Shown piece after piece: positions 8,533 to 16,029 of a stretch of 64,000 nucleotides of DNA. The stretch comes from Chryseomonas sp014190935. Lineage in GTDB: Bacteria; Pseudomonadota; Gammaproteobacteria; Pseudomonadales; Pseudomonadaceae. The stretch spans positions 1-64,000 of the forward strand of contig NZ_JACHVV010000005.1 in NCBI RefSeq assembly GCF_014190935.1, in the 5' to 3' direction. The notes beneath the pieces were generated by a model. That model was not told where the DNA came from. It worked only from the letters and a program-made list of their open reading frames with translations, and ran no database searches. The translations under genes and the position numbers were made by a program. The first letter of the stretch is position 1; the number at the start of each line of letters is the position of its first letter.

Positions 8533-9198
8533 CTATGCATCACGCAGCAGGGGCTGCAATGCTTTGTCTATCGCTTCCCGAGCCCGGAAAATCCGGGACC
8601 GGACCGTTCCCACCGGACACTGCATTACATTGGCAATGTCCTCGTAGCTGAGGCCTTCGAACTCACGAAGGGTCAGCGCGGTGCGCAGATCTTCCGGGAG
8701 TTGCTGGATGGTCCGATGCACGGTGGCCTCGATCTCATCCCGCAAAAGGGACCGCTCCGGGGACTCGATATCCTTTAGAGCATGGTCGCCTTCATAAAAT
8801 TCCGCATCTTCGGCACTGACGTCGCTGTCCGGTGGACGACGACCCCGGGCAACCAGATGGTTCTTTGCCGTATTGATGGCGATGCGATAGAGCCAGGTGT
8901 AGAAAGCACTATCGCCACGGAAGTTCCCGAGCGCGCGATAGGCTTTGATGAAAGCCTCCTGAGCGACGTCCTGGGCTTCCTGGGTATCGTGGACGAAACG
9001 CACGATCAGACCGAGAATCTTGTGCTGATACTTGAGTACGAGCAGGTCAAAGGCACGCTTGTCGCCGCGCTGTACGCGCTCGACCAGTTGTTGATCCTGC
9101 TCCTGGGTGGGCAGGGCTTGCTTGCTATCCTTGGCTTGCAGCTCGGTATCGTCCTTGCTTTCACTATCGACGCGCGCTGCTAGACTGGGCTGTTGCAC
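8533..9198 (-). CDS. algU: ECF sigma factor AlgU (RpoE) with N-terminal extension
   Basis: AlgU directs envelope-stress, alginate and osmotic-stress genes. From TQEQDQQLVERVQRGDKRAF onward it is nearly identical to P. aeruginosa AlgU, including region 2 (AQDVAQEAFIKAYRALGNF) and the region 4 helix-turn-helix (EGLSYEDIANVMQCPVGTVR). Canonical AlgU starts with MLTQEQ. Here that position reads CTG-CCC-ACC (LPTQEQ) and no ATG, GTG or TTG occurs in frame nearby. The only good start is GTG at 9198, 7 nt behind GGAGGGGAG. This gives 221 residues, about 28 more than usual. An upstream GTG at 9216 lies inside the SD region and has no ribosome site of its own. Confidence 0.93.
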   Translation of the reverse strand: MQQPSLAARVDSESKDDTELQAKDSKQALPTQEQDQQLVERVQRGDKRAFDLLVLKYQHKILGLIVRFVHDTQEAQDVAQEAFIKAYRALGNFRGDSAFYTWLYRIAINTAKNHLVARGRRPPDSDVSAEDAEFYEGDHALKDIESPERSLLRDEIEATVHRTIQQLPEDLRTALTLREFEGLSYEDIANVMQCPVGTVRSRIFRAREAIDKALQPLLRDA

Positions 9199-9205
9199 GA
9201 AAGTT

Positions 9206-9214
9206 CTCCCCTCC
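9206..9214 (-). promoter_or_regulatory. Ribosome binding site deciding the algU start
   Basis: GGAGGGGAG on the minus strand lies 7 nt before GTG 9196-9198. It is one of the best Shine-Dalgarno matches in the window and supports a start about 28 codons upstream of the canonical AlgU N terminus. Confidence 0.75.
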
Positions 9215-9339
9215 ACAGCAGTTGATGAGCGAGCACTGAAATGGCTGCTGATCGCTCCTGGGTATCACTGATTTAGCTTTGGCAGATGGCCCATTCTCGT
9301 TCAGGCACTCCGGCCGCACGGATGAGCGATTATCTGTAC

Positions 9340-9367
9340 ATAGACCCCGCTTTGCGCCCGCGAGTTC
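9340..9367 (-). promoter_or_regulatory. Candidate AlgU-dependent promoter of algU
   Basis: The minus strand has GAACTC (9362-9367), a 17-bp spacer and TCTAT (9340-9344), close to the AlgU/RpoE consensus GAACTT-N16/17-TCTGA. It lies about 140 bp before the algU start and would give the autoregulation known for algU in P. aeruginosa. This is a motif match only. Confidence 0.5.
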
Positions 9368-9445
9368 CCTGCCCCTCCCCCGCCGATGGCTATGCCGTCA
9401 GCCGCCTTGTTCCTATACTCGCCGTCTCGGTGAGAAGGAAACGTC

Positions 9446-11068
9446 ATGGCGCGTCATCTGGAATTCGATGTCCTGGTAATCGGCAGTGGCGCCGCGGGCC
9501 TGACGCTCGCGCTCAATCTGCCCGCGACGCTGTCGATCGCGGTACTGAGCAAGGGCGAGCTGGCACATGGCTCGACCTACTGGGCGCAGGGGGGTGTCGC
9601 CGCCGTGCTGGACGAGGGCGACACCGTCGAGGCGCACGTGCAGGATACCCTAGTCGCGGGCGCCGGGCTGTGTGACGAGGCCGCCGTGCGCTTCACCGTC
9701 GAGCACAGTCGCGAGGCCATGCAATGGTTGATCGACCAGGGCGTGCCCTTCACCCGCGAGCAGGACGCAGGCAAGGGCGGCCTGGGTTTTCACCTGACCC
9801 GGGAAGGCGGCCACAGCCACCGCCGCATCATCCACGCCGCCGATGCCACCGGCATGGCGATCTTCGACACCCTGCTGCGCACCGCGGAAGGCCGTCCCAA
9901 TATCCAGCTGCTCAGCCAGCGCGTGGCGGTGGATCTGATCACCACGGAAAAGCTCGGCCGGCCGGGCGCTCGCTGCCTGGGCGCCTATGTGCTCGACCGC
10001 ACCAGCGATCAGGTGGATACCTTGCATGCGCGCTTCACGGTGCTGGCCACCGGCGGCGCCAGCAAGGCCTACCTCTATAGCACCAACCAGGACAGCGCCA
10101 GCGGCGACGGCATCGCCATGGCCTGGCGCGCCGGCTGCTCGGTGGCCAATCTGGAATTCAACCAGTTCCATCCCACCTGCCTCTATCATCCCCATGCGCG
10201 GAGCTTCCTGATCACCGAAGCCCTGCGTGGCGAGGGTGCCGTATTGCGCCTGCCGGATGGCGAACGCTTCATGCCGCGCTTCGACCCCCGCGCCGACCTG
10301 GCACCGCGCGACGTGGTGGCGCGCGCCATCGACCACGAGATGAAGCGCCTGGGCATCGACTGCGTCTTTCTCGACATCAGCCACAAGCCGGCGGACTTCG
10401 TGCAGGAGCACTTCCCCACGGTCCATCGCCGCTGCCTGGAACTGGGCATCGACATCACCCGCGATCCGATTCCCGTGGTGCCGGCCGCGCACTACACCTG
10501 TGGCGGGGTGCGCGTCGACGAGCACGGGCGCTCGGATCTCGCCAGCCTCTACGCCATCGGCGAAACCAGCTGTACCGGTCTGCACGGCGCCAATCGCATG
10601 GCCAGCAATTCGCTGCTGGAGTGCTTCGTCTACGCCCGCTCGGCGGCGCTGGACATCCAGGCGCAGGAAGCCGAGATCGCCATGCCGCGCGACCTGCCCG
10701 ACTGGGATGCCAGCCAGGTGACGGACTCGGACGAGGACGTGGTGATCGCACACAACTGGGACGAGGTGCGGCGCTTCATGTGGGACTACGTCGGCATCGT
10801 GCGCACCACCAAGCGACTGGTGCGCGCGCGCCATCGCATTCGGCTGCTGATGGACGAGATCGACGAGTTCTACAGCAACTACCGGGTCAGTCGCGACCTG
10901 ATCGAATTGCGCAACCTGGCCCAGGTGGCGGAGCTGATCATCGAGAGCGCCCTCACCCGCCAGGAGAGTCGCGGCCTGCACTTCACCCTGGACTATCCGC
11001 AGCTCGCCAGCACGGCCCGGGACACTATTCTGGTGCCGCGAACCGGCGCGGCGCGAAGCGAAGCCTGA
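9446..11068 (+). CDS. nadB: L-aspartate oxidase
   Basis: NadB oxidises L-aspartate to iminoaspartate, the first step of de novo NAD synthesis, using FAD. This 540-residue protein has the N-terminal dinucleotide motif VIGSGAAGLTLAL (about residues 11-23), the flavin-linked STYWAQGGVAAVLD stretch, HTCGGV-like HYTCGGVRVDEHG and GLHGANRMASNSLLECFVYA near 380-400, and the helical C-terminal domain. GAAGGAA precedes the ATG, and TATACT at 9414-9419 may be its -10 box. It is divergent from algU, as in P. aeruginosa. The 3' end overlaps the convergent ygfX gene by 44 nt. Confidence 0.97.
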   Translation: MARHLEFDVLVIGSGAAGLTLALNLPATLSIAVLSKGELAHGSTYWAQGGVAAVLDEGDTVEAHVQDTLVAGAGLCDEAAVRFTVEHSREAMQWLIDQGVPFTREQDAGKGGLGFHLTREGGHSHRRIIHAADATGMAIFDTLLRTAEGRPNIQLLSQRVAVDLITTEKLGRPGARCLGAYVLDRTSDQVDTLHARFTVLATGGASKAYLYSTNQDSASGDGIAMAWRAGCSVANLEFNQFHPTCLYHPHARSFLITEALRGEGAVLRLPDGERFMPRFDPRADLAPRDVVARAIDHEMKRLGIDCVFLDISHKPADFVQEHFPTVHRRCLELGIDITRDPIPVVPAAHYTCGGVRVDEHGRSDLASLYAIGETSCTGLHGANRMASNSLLECFVYARSAALDIQAQEAEIAMPRDLPDWDASQVTDSDEDVVIAHNWDEVRRFMWDYVGIVRTTKRLVRARHRIRLLMDEIDEFYSNYRVSRDLIELRNLAQVAELIIESALTRQESRGLHFTLDYPQLASTARDTILVPRTGAARSEA

Positions 11069-11477
11069 CCCTCAGCCGGCGATGGGCGTCCGCGGCAAGG
11101 CTGTCGCGGGCGATGCAGAGACTGCGGGTGCGTCTTTCCTCGGGCAGCCGATAGCGCAGGACCACCAGCCGCGGCAGGGCCAGGCTGTCCGGGCGCACCT
11201 GGATGGCCTGCCAGCCGGTCGCTGGCGACCAGAGCTGCCAGCCCTCGGCGCCATGGCGCAGCCGCCGTGGGACGCCTGGGTAGCGCTGCTGGAGCTGGCG
11301 CTGGCGTACGCGCTGCCACGACCAGAGCACCAGCAGCGTCAGGAGGGGCTTGAGCGTCCAGGGAATGGCCGCCAGCCAGGGGCAGATCCCCGCGGCGAAC
11401 GCGGCCAGGGCATGCAGCCGCAGGAGGCCGGCAGAGGCGCTCCAGCGGCATTCGAAGGGCTCAAGCCGGCTGGACAC
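11025..11477 (-). CDS. YgfX-like membrane protein
   Basis: This 150-residue protein starts with GTG, overlaps the sdhE stop by 17 nt and has two close hydrophobic segments (about residues 15-55), then a soluble C-terminal domain with GWQLWSPATGWQ and VVLRYR. The layout matches the YgfX/CptA family encoded after sdhE (ygfY) in many gammaproteobacteria. In E. coli YgfX was described as a toxin acting on FtsZ and MreB, with the neighbouring gene as antitoxin, although SdhE is now known as a flavinylation factor. Function here is uncertain. The C terminus is Arg-rich and its coding end overlaps nadB. Confidence 0.75.
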   Translation of the reverse strand: MSSRLEPFECRWSASAGLLRLHALAAFAAGICPWLAAIPWTLKPLLTLLVLWSWQRVRQRQLQQRYPGVPRRLRHGAEGWQLWSPATGWQAIQVRPDSLALPRLVVLRYRLPEERRTRSLCIARDSLAADAHRRLRVRLRFAPRRFAAPE

Positions 11478-11718
11478 GGTCCAGGATCATGCGCACGATG
11501 AGCTGCAGATCGGTGTCTTCCGGTTCGCCGCGCTGCATGAACCAGTGGAACATGTCCTGATCCTCGCACTCGAGCAGCTTGCGATAGCGCGCCTGGTCTT
11601 CCGCGCCCAGGGAGGAATAGACCTCCTTGACGAAGGGCACCAGCAATACATCCAGTTCCAGCATGCCGCGACGGCTGTGCCAGTACAATCTGTTGAGTTC
11701 GGTAGCTTCGGTACTCAT
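11461..11718 (-). CDS. sdhE: Succinate dehydrogenase assembly factor SdhE
   Basis: SdhE promotes covalent attachment of FAD to succinate dehydrogenase and fumarate reductase. The 85-residue product begins MSTEATELNRLYWHSRRGM and carries the RRGMLELD motif, whose RGxxE residues are needed for flavinylation, plus LLECEDQDMFHWF. I used the ATG at 11718 because AGGAG lies 5 nt before it and the family is about 85-90 residues long; the frame stays open upstream. It forms a pair with ygfX and is divergent from ygfZ. Confidence 0.93.
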   Translation of the reverse strand: MSTEATELNRLYWHSRRGMLELDVLLVPFVKEVYSSLGAEDQARYRKLLECEDQDMFHWFMQRGEPEDTDLQLIVRMILDRVQPA

Positions 11719-11840
11719 GGGGACTCCTGCGACAATCGGCGCAGTATAAGCCCGAAGCGCCCCGCCGCGCAGTGCGCCTGACATTCACCCTGGGCGCGCC
11801 TATGATGAGCGGCTTCACTCGACACGGAGCTGCTGCCGCA

Positions 11841-12758
11841 ATGGCCGACTCGCCGTATTTCTGCCGCTTGACCCACGAAGGCGTCCTGGCCATCCGTGGG
11901 GTCGATGCGACCAAGTTTCTCCAGGGGCAGGTGACCTGCAACCTCAACTATCTCGCTGACGACCAGGCCGGCCTGGGCGGTCGCTGCACGCCCAAGGGGC
12001 GCCTGGTGTCCAGCTTCCGCATCGTCAAGCAGGCCGACGGCTATCTGCTGGCGATGGCCGCGGAATTGGTCGAGCCCCTGCTGACCGATCTGAAGAAGTA
12101 TGCGGTCTTTTCCAAGTCGACGCTGACCGACGAGAGCGGCCAATGGCAACGCCTGGGGCTCTCTGCCGCCGGTTTCACCAGCGCCTGTCCCGAGGTGGTG
12201 CTGGATGACCGGGCCAATGCCGTGGCGCCGCTCGACGGCGGCTTCGCCCTGCGGCTGGAGGATGGCCGGGTCGAGACCTGGCGCGCGGCGGACGCAGCGG
12301 CGCCGGCCTTGCCGGAGGTCGCGCTCGACGAATGGCTGCTGGCCCAGGTGCGGGCCGGCGTGGGGCAGGTGTTCGGCGCGACCCGCGAGCTGTTCGTCCC
12401 GCAGATGATCAATCTGCAGGCGCTGGATGGCGTGAGCTTTCGCAAGGGCTGCTACACCGGCCAGGAAATCGTCGCGCGCATGCAGTACCTGGGCAAGCTC
12501 AAGCGGCGCCTCTATCGACTCGCCGGCAGCGACCAGCCCCCCGCCGTGGGTACCGAGCTGTTCTCGCCGGTGCATGGCAGCAGCGTGGGCGAGGTGGTGC
12601 TCGCCGCGCCCAGCGCCGAGGGCTGTGAATTCCTGGCGGTGCTGCAGGGCGATGCCGCCGAGGATGGACGCGTCTCGGTGGGCAGCTCGGGCGGGCCAAA
12701 CTGCCGTTTACTCGATTTGCCCTACTCACTCGATAGCGATCGTGAAATAAAGCGCTGA
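11841..12758 (+). CDS. ygfZ: Folate-binding protein YgfZ
   Basis: YgfZ is a GcvT-like protein that binds tetrahydrofolate and supports iron-sulfur cluster enzymes such as MiaB. The 305-residue protein has the N-terminal LRGVDATKFLQGQVTCN-type segment (as IRGVDATKFLQGQVTCN) and the family signature KGCYTGQEIVAR with its conserved cysteine near residue 215. I chose ATG 11841 (MADSPYF) because the preceding in-frame residues do not look like the family, though its GGAG is 11 nt away. It is divergent from sdhE and precedes the HDOD gene by 40 bp. Confidence 0.92.
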   Translation: MADSPYFCRLTHEGVLAIRGVDATKFLQGQVTCNLNYLADDQAGLGGRCTPKGRLVSSFRIVKQADGYLLAMAAELVEPLLTDLKKYAVFSKSTLTDESGQWQRLGLSAAGFTSACPEVVLDDRANAVAPLDGGFALRLEDGRVETWRAADAAAPALPEVALDEWLLAQVRAGVGQVFGATRELFVPQMINLQALDGVSFRKGCYTGQEIVARMQYLGKLKRRLYRLAGSDQPPAVGTELFSPVHGSSVGEVVLAAPSAEGCEFLAVLQGDAAEDGRVSVGSSGGPNCRLLDLPYSLDSDREIKR

Positions 12759-12798
12759 AGGTTGGGATCGCCTTTTCCGCTCCTCACACAGGTACGTC

Positions 12799-13629
12799 AT
12801 GACTCCTCTTGCCGAAAAAGTTGTCCAGGATCTTCTGCACGCGATAGACACCGATCGCGTGGTGCTGCCCACCCTTCCCGAGGTGGCGCTGAAGGTCAGA
12901 GAAGCGGCCGAAGACCCCAACGTGGGTGTCGCCGAGCTGAGCCGGGTGATCGCCATGGACGCCGCCCTGACGGCGCGCCTGATCAAGGTGGTCAACAGCC
13001 CGCTGCTGCGTACCAGCAAGGAGATCACCGACCTGCAGATGGCGGTCGGGCGCTTGGGCATCAACTACACGGCGAACCTGGCCACGGGCCTGGCCATGCA
13101 GCAGATGTTCCAGGCCACCAGCGACGCCGTGGATCGCAAGATGCGCGAGGTCTGGAGCCAGGGCACCGAGATCGCCGCCATCAGCCATGCGCTGTGCAAG
13201 AAGTACACGCGCCTGATGGCCGATCGCGCCCTGCTCGCCGGTCTGGTGCACCAGATCGGCGTGCTGCCGATCCTCACCTATGCCGAAGAACAGGAAGACC
13301 TGCTGGCCAACGCCATCACCCTCGACCAGGTGACGGCGCGCATCCATCCGCAGATCGGCGAACGCATTCTCAAGGTCTGGGACTTCCCGGCCGACATCGC
13401 CTGCGTGCCCCAGGAGTATCTGGCGCTGGAGCGCCAGCCCGCGGTGGCCGACTATGCCGATATCGTGCAGGTCGCGACCCAGCTGCATGCGCAGCGCCAG
13501 GGTCAGCAGGAAATCGCGGTGCAGACGCTGCCGGCCGGCATCCGTCTGGGACTGAACAACCAGCCGGATCCTGCCCAGGATCAGTCCTTCTGGGACGCGG
13601 TGGAACAGTCGCGCACCCTGCTCGGCTGA
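12799..13629 (+). CDS. HDOD domain protein
   Basis: This 276-residue protein consists mainly of an HDOD domain (about residues 20-215), related to HD phosphohydrolases but usually without full catalytic residues and linked to signalling. Typical stretches are LPTLPEVALKVREAAEDPN, VIAMDAALTARLIKVVNSPL and ALLAGLVHQIGVLPIL. No other output or receiver domain is attached. It lies after ygfZ on the same strand with its own Shine-Dalgarno and is convergent with tctE (2 bp between stops). The cellular role is not known. Confidence 0.85.
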   Translation: MTPLAEKVVQDLLHAIDTDRVVLPTLPEVALKVREAAEDPNVGVAELSRVIAMDAALTARLIKVVNSPLLRTSKEITDLQMAVGRLGINYTANLATGLAMQQMFQATSDAVDRKMREVWSQGTEIAAISHALCKKYTRLMADRALLAGLVHQIGVLPILTYAEEQEDLLANAITLDQVTARIHPQIGERILKVWDFPADIACVPQEYLALERQPAVADYADIVQVATQLHAQRQGQQEIAVQTLPAGIRLGLNNQPDPAQDQSFWDAVEQSRTLLG

Positions 13630-13631
13630 GC

Positions 13632-15035
13632 CTAGGCTTCTTCGGCGGGAAATTCGACCCGCACCCGTAGCCCGCCGAGCGCGCCGTCCAGCAACTGGAT
13701 GCGCGCCCGGTGGGCGGCGCAGATCTCACCGACGATGGCCAGCCCCAGCCCGGCGCCCCCGGACTGCGGATCCAGGCGCTGAAAGCGCTCGAAGACCTTG
13801 GCCCGCGCATTGGCCGGAATGCCGGGGCCGTCATCCTCGACTTCCAGCACCGCCGGGGCCAGCACCCGCACCACGATGTTGCCGCCGGACTGGCTATGGG
13901 CCAGGGCGTTTTCCACCAGATTGCAGAGCAGCTCGTTGAGCAGCGTCGGCTCGCCTATCACCGGCGCCCTGGCGAAGGGCTCGAAGGCCAGGGCCACGCC
14001 CTTGGCATGGGCCAGCGGCGCCAGCGCCATGGCCAGCTCCCGGGCCAGTTCGCTGAGCTCCAGGCGTTCGGCGCCCCCCTCGGCGATGGCCTGGGCACCA
14101 CTCTCGATCCGTGCCAGCGACAGCAGCTGGTTGGCCAGGCGCGCCAGGCGATCGGTGCTCGCGCGGGTCTCTTCCAGGGTGGCGTACCAGGCCTGGGGCT
14201 CGTGTTCGCGCAGGCCCAGCTCGACCCGCGCCTTGATCGCCGCCAGCGGGGTGCGCAATTCGTGGGCGGCATTGGCGATGAAGTCGGCCTGGCGCTCGAA
14301 CAGGCGGCGCAGGCGCAGGGTGAAGCCCTCCAGGGCATGCACCAGTGGCAGCAATTCCTGGGGCGCCCGTACCTCAGGCAACGGTCGCAGGTCGTCGACC
14401 CCACGCTCTTCCACGGCCTGGCGCAGGCGCTCCAGCGGCCGCAGGGCGGCACCGACCGCCATCCACACCAGCAGGATGGCACCCAGCCCCATCAGTCCGA
14501 GGCGGATCAGGGTGTCGGTGAGCAGGCTGCGGGCCACCTCCTCGCGAGCTTCGGCGGTCTCGGCGACGCGGATCTCGGCCATGCCGGTGAGATCCGGTTC
14601 GCTGACCGGCTGGGCCAGGCTGACCACCCGTACGTCCTTGCCGCGATAGGTGCTGTTGTAGAAGCGCGCCAGCGCAGGGTATTCGCGGGTCAGGGCCGTG
14701 CCCGGCGGCGGGGGCGGAATCTCTTCGTAGCCGGAGATCAGCCGGCCACGAGTATCCAGCACCTGGTAGAAGATGCGCCCGACGTTGTCGTAGGCGAAAT
14801 TGTCCAGGGCGATGTAGGGCACATCGGCGCGCAGGGTCCCATTGGACGCCGACAGGCCCGCGGCGATGGTGCGGGCCGAAGCCAGCAGCGTCCGGTCATA
14901 GGCCACGTCGGCCAGGCGCCGGCCATTGAGATAGGCGGCCAGGCTGCTGACCGCCAGGATCACCGCCAAGAGCACGACCAGTCGCAGCAGCAGTCGCCCA
15001 CGCAGACTGCCGGCCGCCTTTGCCACTTCAGCCAT
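13632..15035 (-). CDS. tctE: Sensor histidine kinase TctE
   Basis: This 467-residue membrane sensor kinase would detect tricarboxylates and phosphorylate TctD. It has two membrane helices (about residues 15-35 and 155-175) flanking a periplasmic sensor domain, a HAMP-like linker, the HisKA box FIANAAHELRTPLAAIKARV and an HATPase domain with LVENALAHS, DDGPGIP and GGAGLGLAIV motifs. The start at 15035 overlaps the tctD stop (ATGGCTGA), so the two are translationally coupled; the frame stays open upstream but only inside tctD. Function is inferred from homology and from the divergent tctCBA genes. Confidence 0.9.
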   Translation of the reverse strand: MAEVAKAAGSLRGRLLLRLVVLLAVILAVSSLAAYLNGRRLADVAYDRTLLASARTIAAGLSASNGTLRADVPYIALDNFAYDNVGRIFYQVLDTRGRLISGYEEIPPPPPGTALTREYPALARFYNSTYRGKDVRVVSLAQPVSEPDLTGMAEIRVAETAEAREEVARSLLTDTLIRLGLMGLGAILLVWMAVGAALRPLERLRQAVEERGVDDLRPLPEVRAPQELLPLVHALEGFTLRLRRLFERQADFIANAAHELRTPLAAIKARVELGLREHEPQAWYATLEETRASTDRLARLANQLLSLARIESGAQAIAEGGAERLELSELARELAMALAPLAHAKGVALAFEPFARAPVIGEPTLLNELLCNLVENALAHSQSGGNIVVRVLAPAVLEVEDDGPGIPANARAKVFERFQRLDPQSGGAGLGLAIVGEICAAHRARIQLLDGALGGLRVRVEFPAEEA

Positions 15036-15699
15036 GCTGCTCTTCCAGCAGATAGCCCAGGCCGCGGAAGGTGACAATGCGTACCGCGCCGGCTTCCAGC
15101 TTCTTGCGCAGGCGGTGGACATAGATCTCGATGGCTTCGGGACTGGCCTCTTCGTCCAGGCCGAAGACCTGGGCAGCGAGTTGCTCCTTGCTCATGACCC
15201 GGCCGGGGCGGGCGATCAGCGCGGCCAGCACGGCGTGCTCGCGGGAGGTAAGCGACAGCGCCTCCTCGCCCAGGGTGAAGCGCGAGGTATTGAGGTCGTA
15301 GATCAGCGGACCGCAGCGCTGCTGGCGATCGCCACCCAGCACGCTGCGGCGCAGCAGGGCCTTGACCCGGGCTTCCAGCTCGGTGAGCTCGAAGGGCTTG
15401 GCCAAATAATCGTCGGCGCCGAGATTGAGGCCCTGCACCCGGTCCTTGACCTCGCCGCGGGCGGTGAGCATCAGCACCGGCAGACGATCGCCACGCTCGC
15501 GCAGGCGCGCCAGCACCTCGAAGCCATCCATGCGCGGCAGGCCGACGTCGAGAATGGCCAGGGCATAGCTTTCGCTCTGCAGCGCCAGGTCGGCGGCCAC
15601 GCCATCATTGAGCAGATCGACGTTGAGTCCGGCATTCTTGAGCGCCTGGGCGACGCTTTCGGCCAGTGGCGGATGATCTTCGACCAATAGGATGCGCAC
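15028..15699 (-). CDS. tctD: Response regulator TctD
   Basis: This 223-residue OmpR/PhoB-type response regulator has a receiver domain (residues 1-115, phospho-acceptor Asp51 in ILDVGLPRMDG, Lys in DDYLAKPFE) and a winged-helix DNA-binding domain (SLTSREHAVLAALIARPG, IYVHRLRKKL). It probably activates the divergent tctCBA transporter in response to citrate. Three TGAAAG repeats phased at about 11 and 21 bp in the intergenic region are plausible binding sites. Confidence 0.92.
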   Translation of the reverse strand: MRILLVEDHPPLAESVAQALKNAGLNVDLLNDGVAADLALQSESYALAILDVGLPRMDGFEVLARLRERGDRLPVLMLTARGEVKDRVQGLNLGADDYLAKPFELTELEARVKALLRRSVLGGDRQQRCGPLIYDLNTSRFTLGEEALSLTSREHAVLAALIARPGRVMSKEQLAAQVFGLDEEASPEAIEIYVHRLRKKLEAGAVRIVTFRGLGYLLEEQHG

Positions 15700-15780
15700 G
15701 CTGACAGCTCCCGCTCAAAAAATCCGAGTTTACCGGATAGCGGCCGGCTGGCCTGCAGCCGGCACCGCACTATCGCCGCC

Positions 15781-15827
15781 TTTCACGCCTGAAAGGCTGT
15801 TGAAAGCTTGGCGGTCTAGAGTGAAAG
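15781..15827 (+). promoter_or_regulatory. Phased TGAAAG repeats, candidate TctD operator
   Basis: TGAAAG occurs at 15790-15795, 15801-15806 and 15822-15827, offsets of 11 and 21 bp, so all face the same side of the helix. An inverted TTTCA lies at 15781-15785. Direct repeats spaced 11 bp are the usual target of OmpR/PhoB-family dimers. Assignment to TctD is inference from position. Confidence 0.5.
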
Positions 15828-15880
15828 GTAGCGGTCCCAGAACCGCATGATGCTTGCCCAAGCGCCACCCCTGGTTGGCC

Positions 15881-15895
15881 AACAACAATAACAAG
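15881..15895 (+). promoter_or_regulatory. Upstream Hfq/Crc-type A-rich site in the tct leader
   Basis: AACAACAATAACAAG is a run of five A-rich triplets of the ARN type bound by Hfq with Crc in Pseudomonas catabolite repression. It lies 135 bp before tctC and could act in the leader of the transporter mRNA if the transcript starts upstream. Confidence 0.5.
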
Positions 15896-16004
15896 CGGAA
15901 CGACATCCATGCTCGCCCTCGCGCAGCTCCACGTGCTCCCGTACCCCCTCTCCGAACGATCGCCGCCCTGGCGAGCCTGAGCCGTGTCCGCCTGTCAGCT
16001 TCTG

Positions 16005-16020
16005 AAATAACAACAAAAGG
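16005..16020 (+). promoter_or_regulatory. Hfq/Crc-type A-rich site overlapping the tctC ribosome site
   Basis: AAATAACAACAAAAGG combines A-rich triplets with the start of the Shine-Dalgarno AAGGAAG of tctC. Binding of Hfq-Crc here would block ribosome loading, the standard catabolite repression arrangement for secondary carbon sources in Pseudomonas. Confidence 0.6.
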
Positions 16021-16029
16021 AAGACGTCG

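Larger units (their letters stand above)
15700..16029. other. tctD-tctC intergenic region with no long gene
   Basis: These 330 bp between the divergent tctDE and tctCBA genes hold the TGAAAG repeats, two A-rich Hfq/Crc-like sites and a 23-codon ORF (15909-15980) with a weak ribosome site. P. aeruginosa has the porin gene opdH here. No porin-like coding sequence is visible. Confidence 0.7.
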
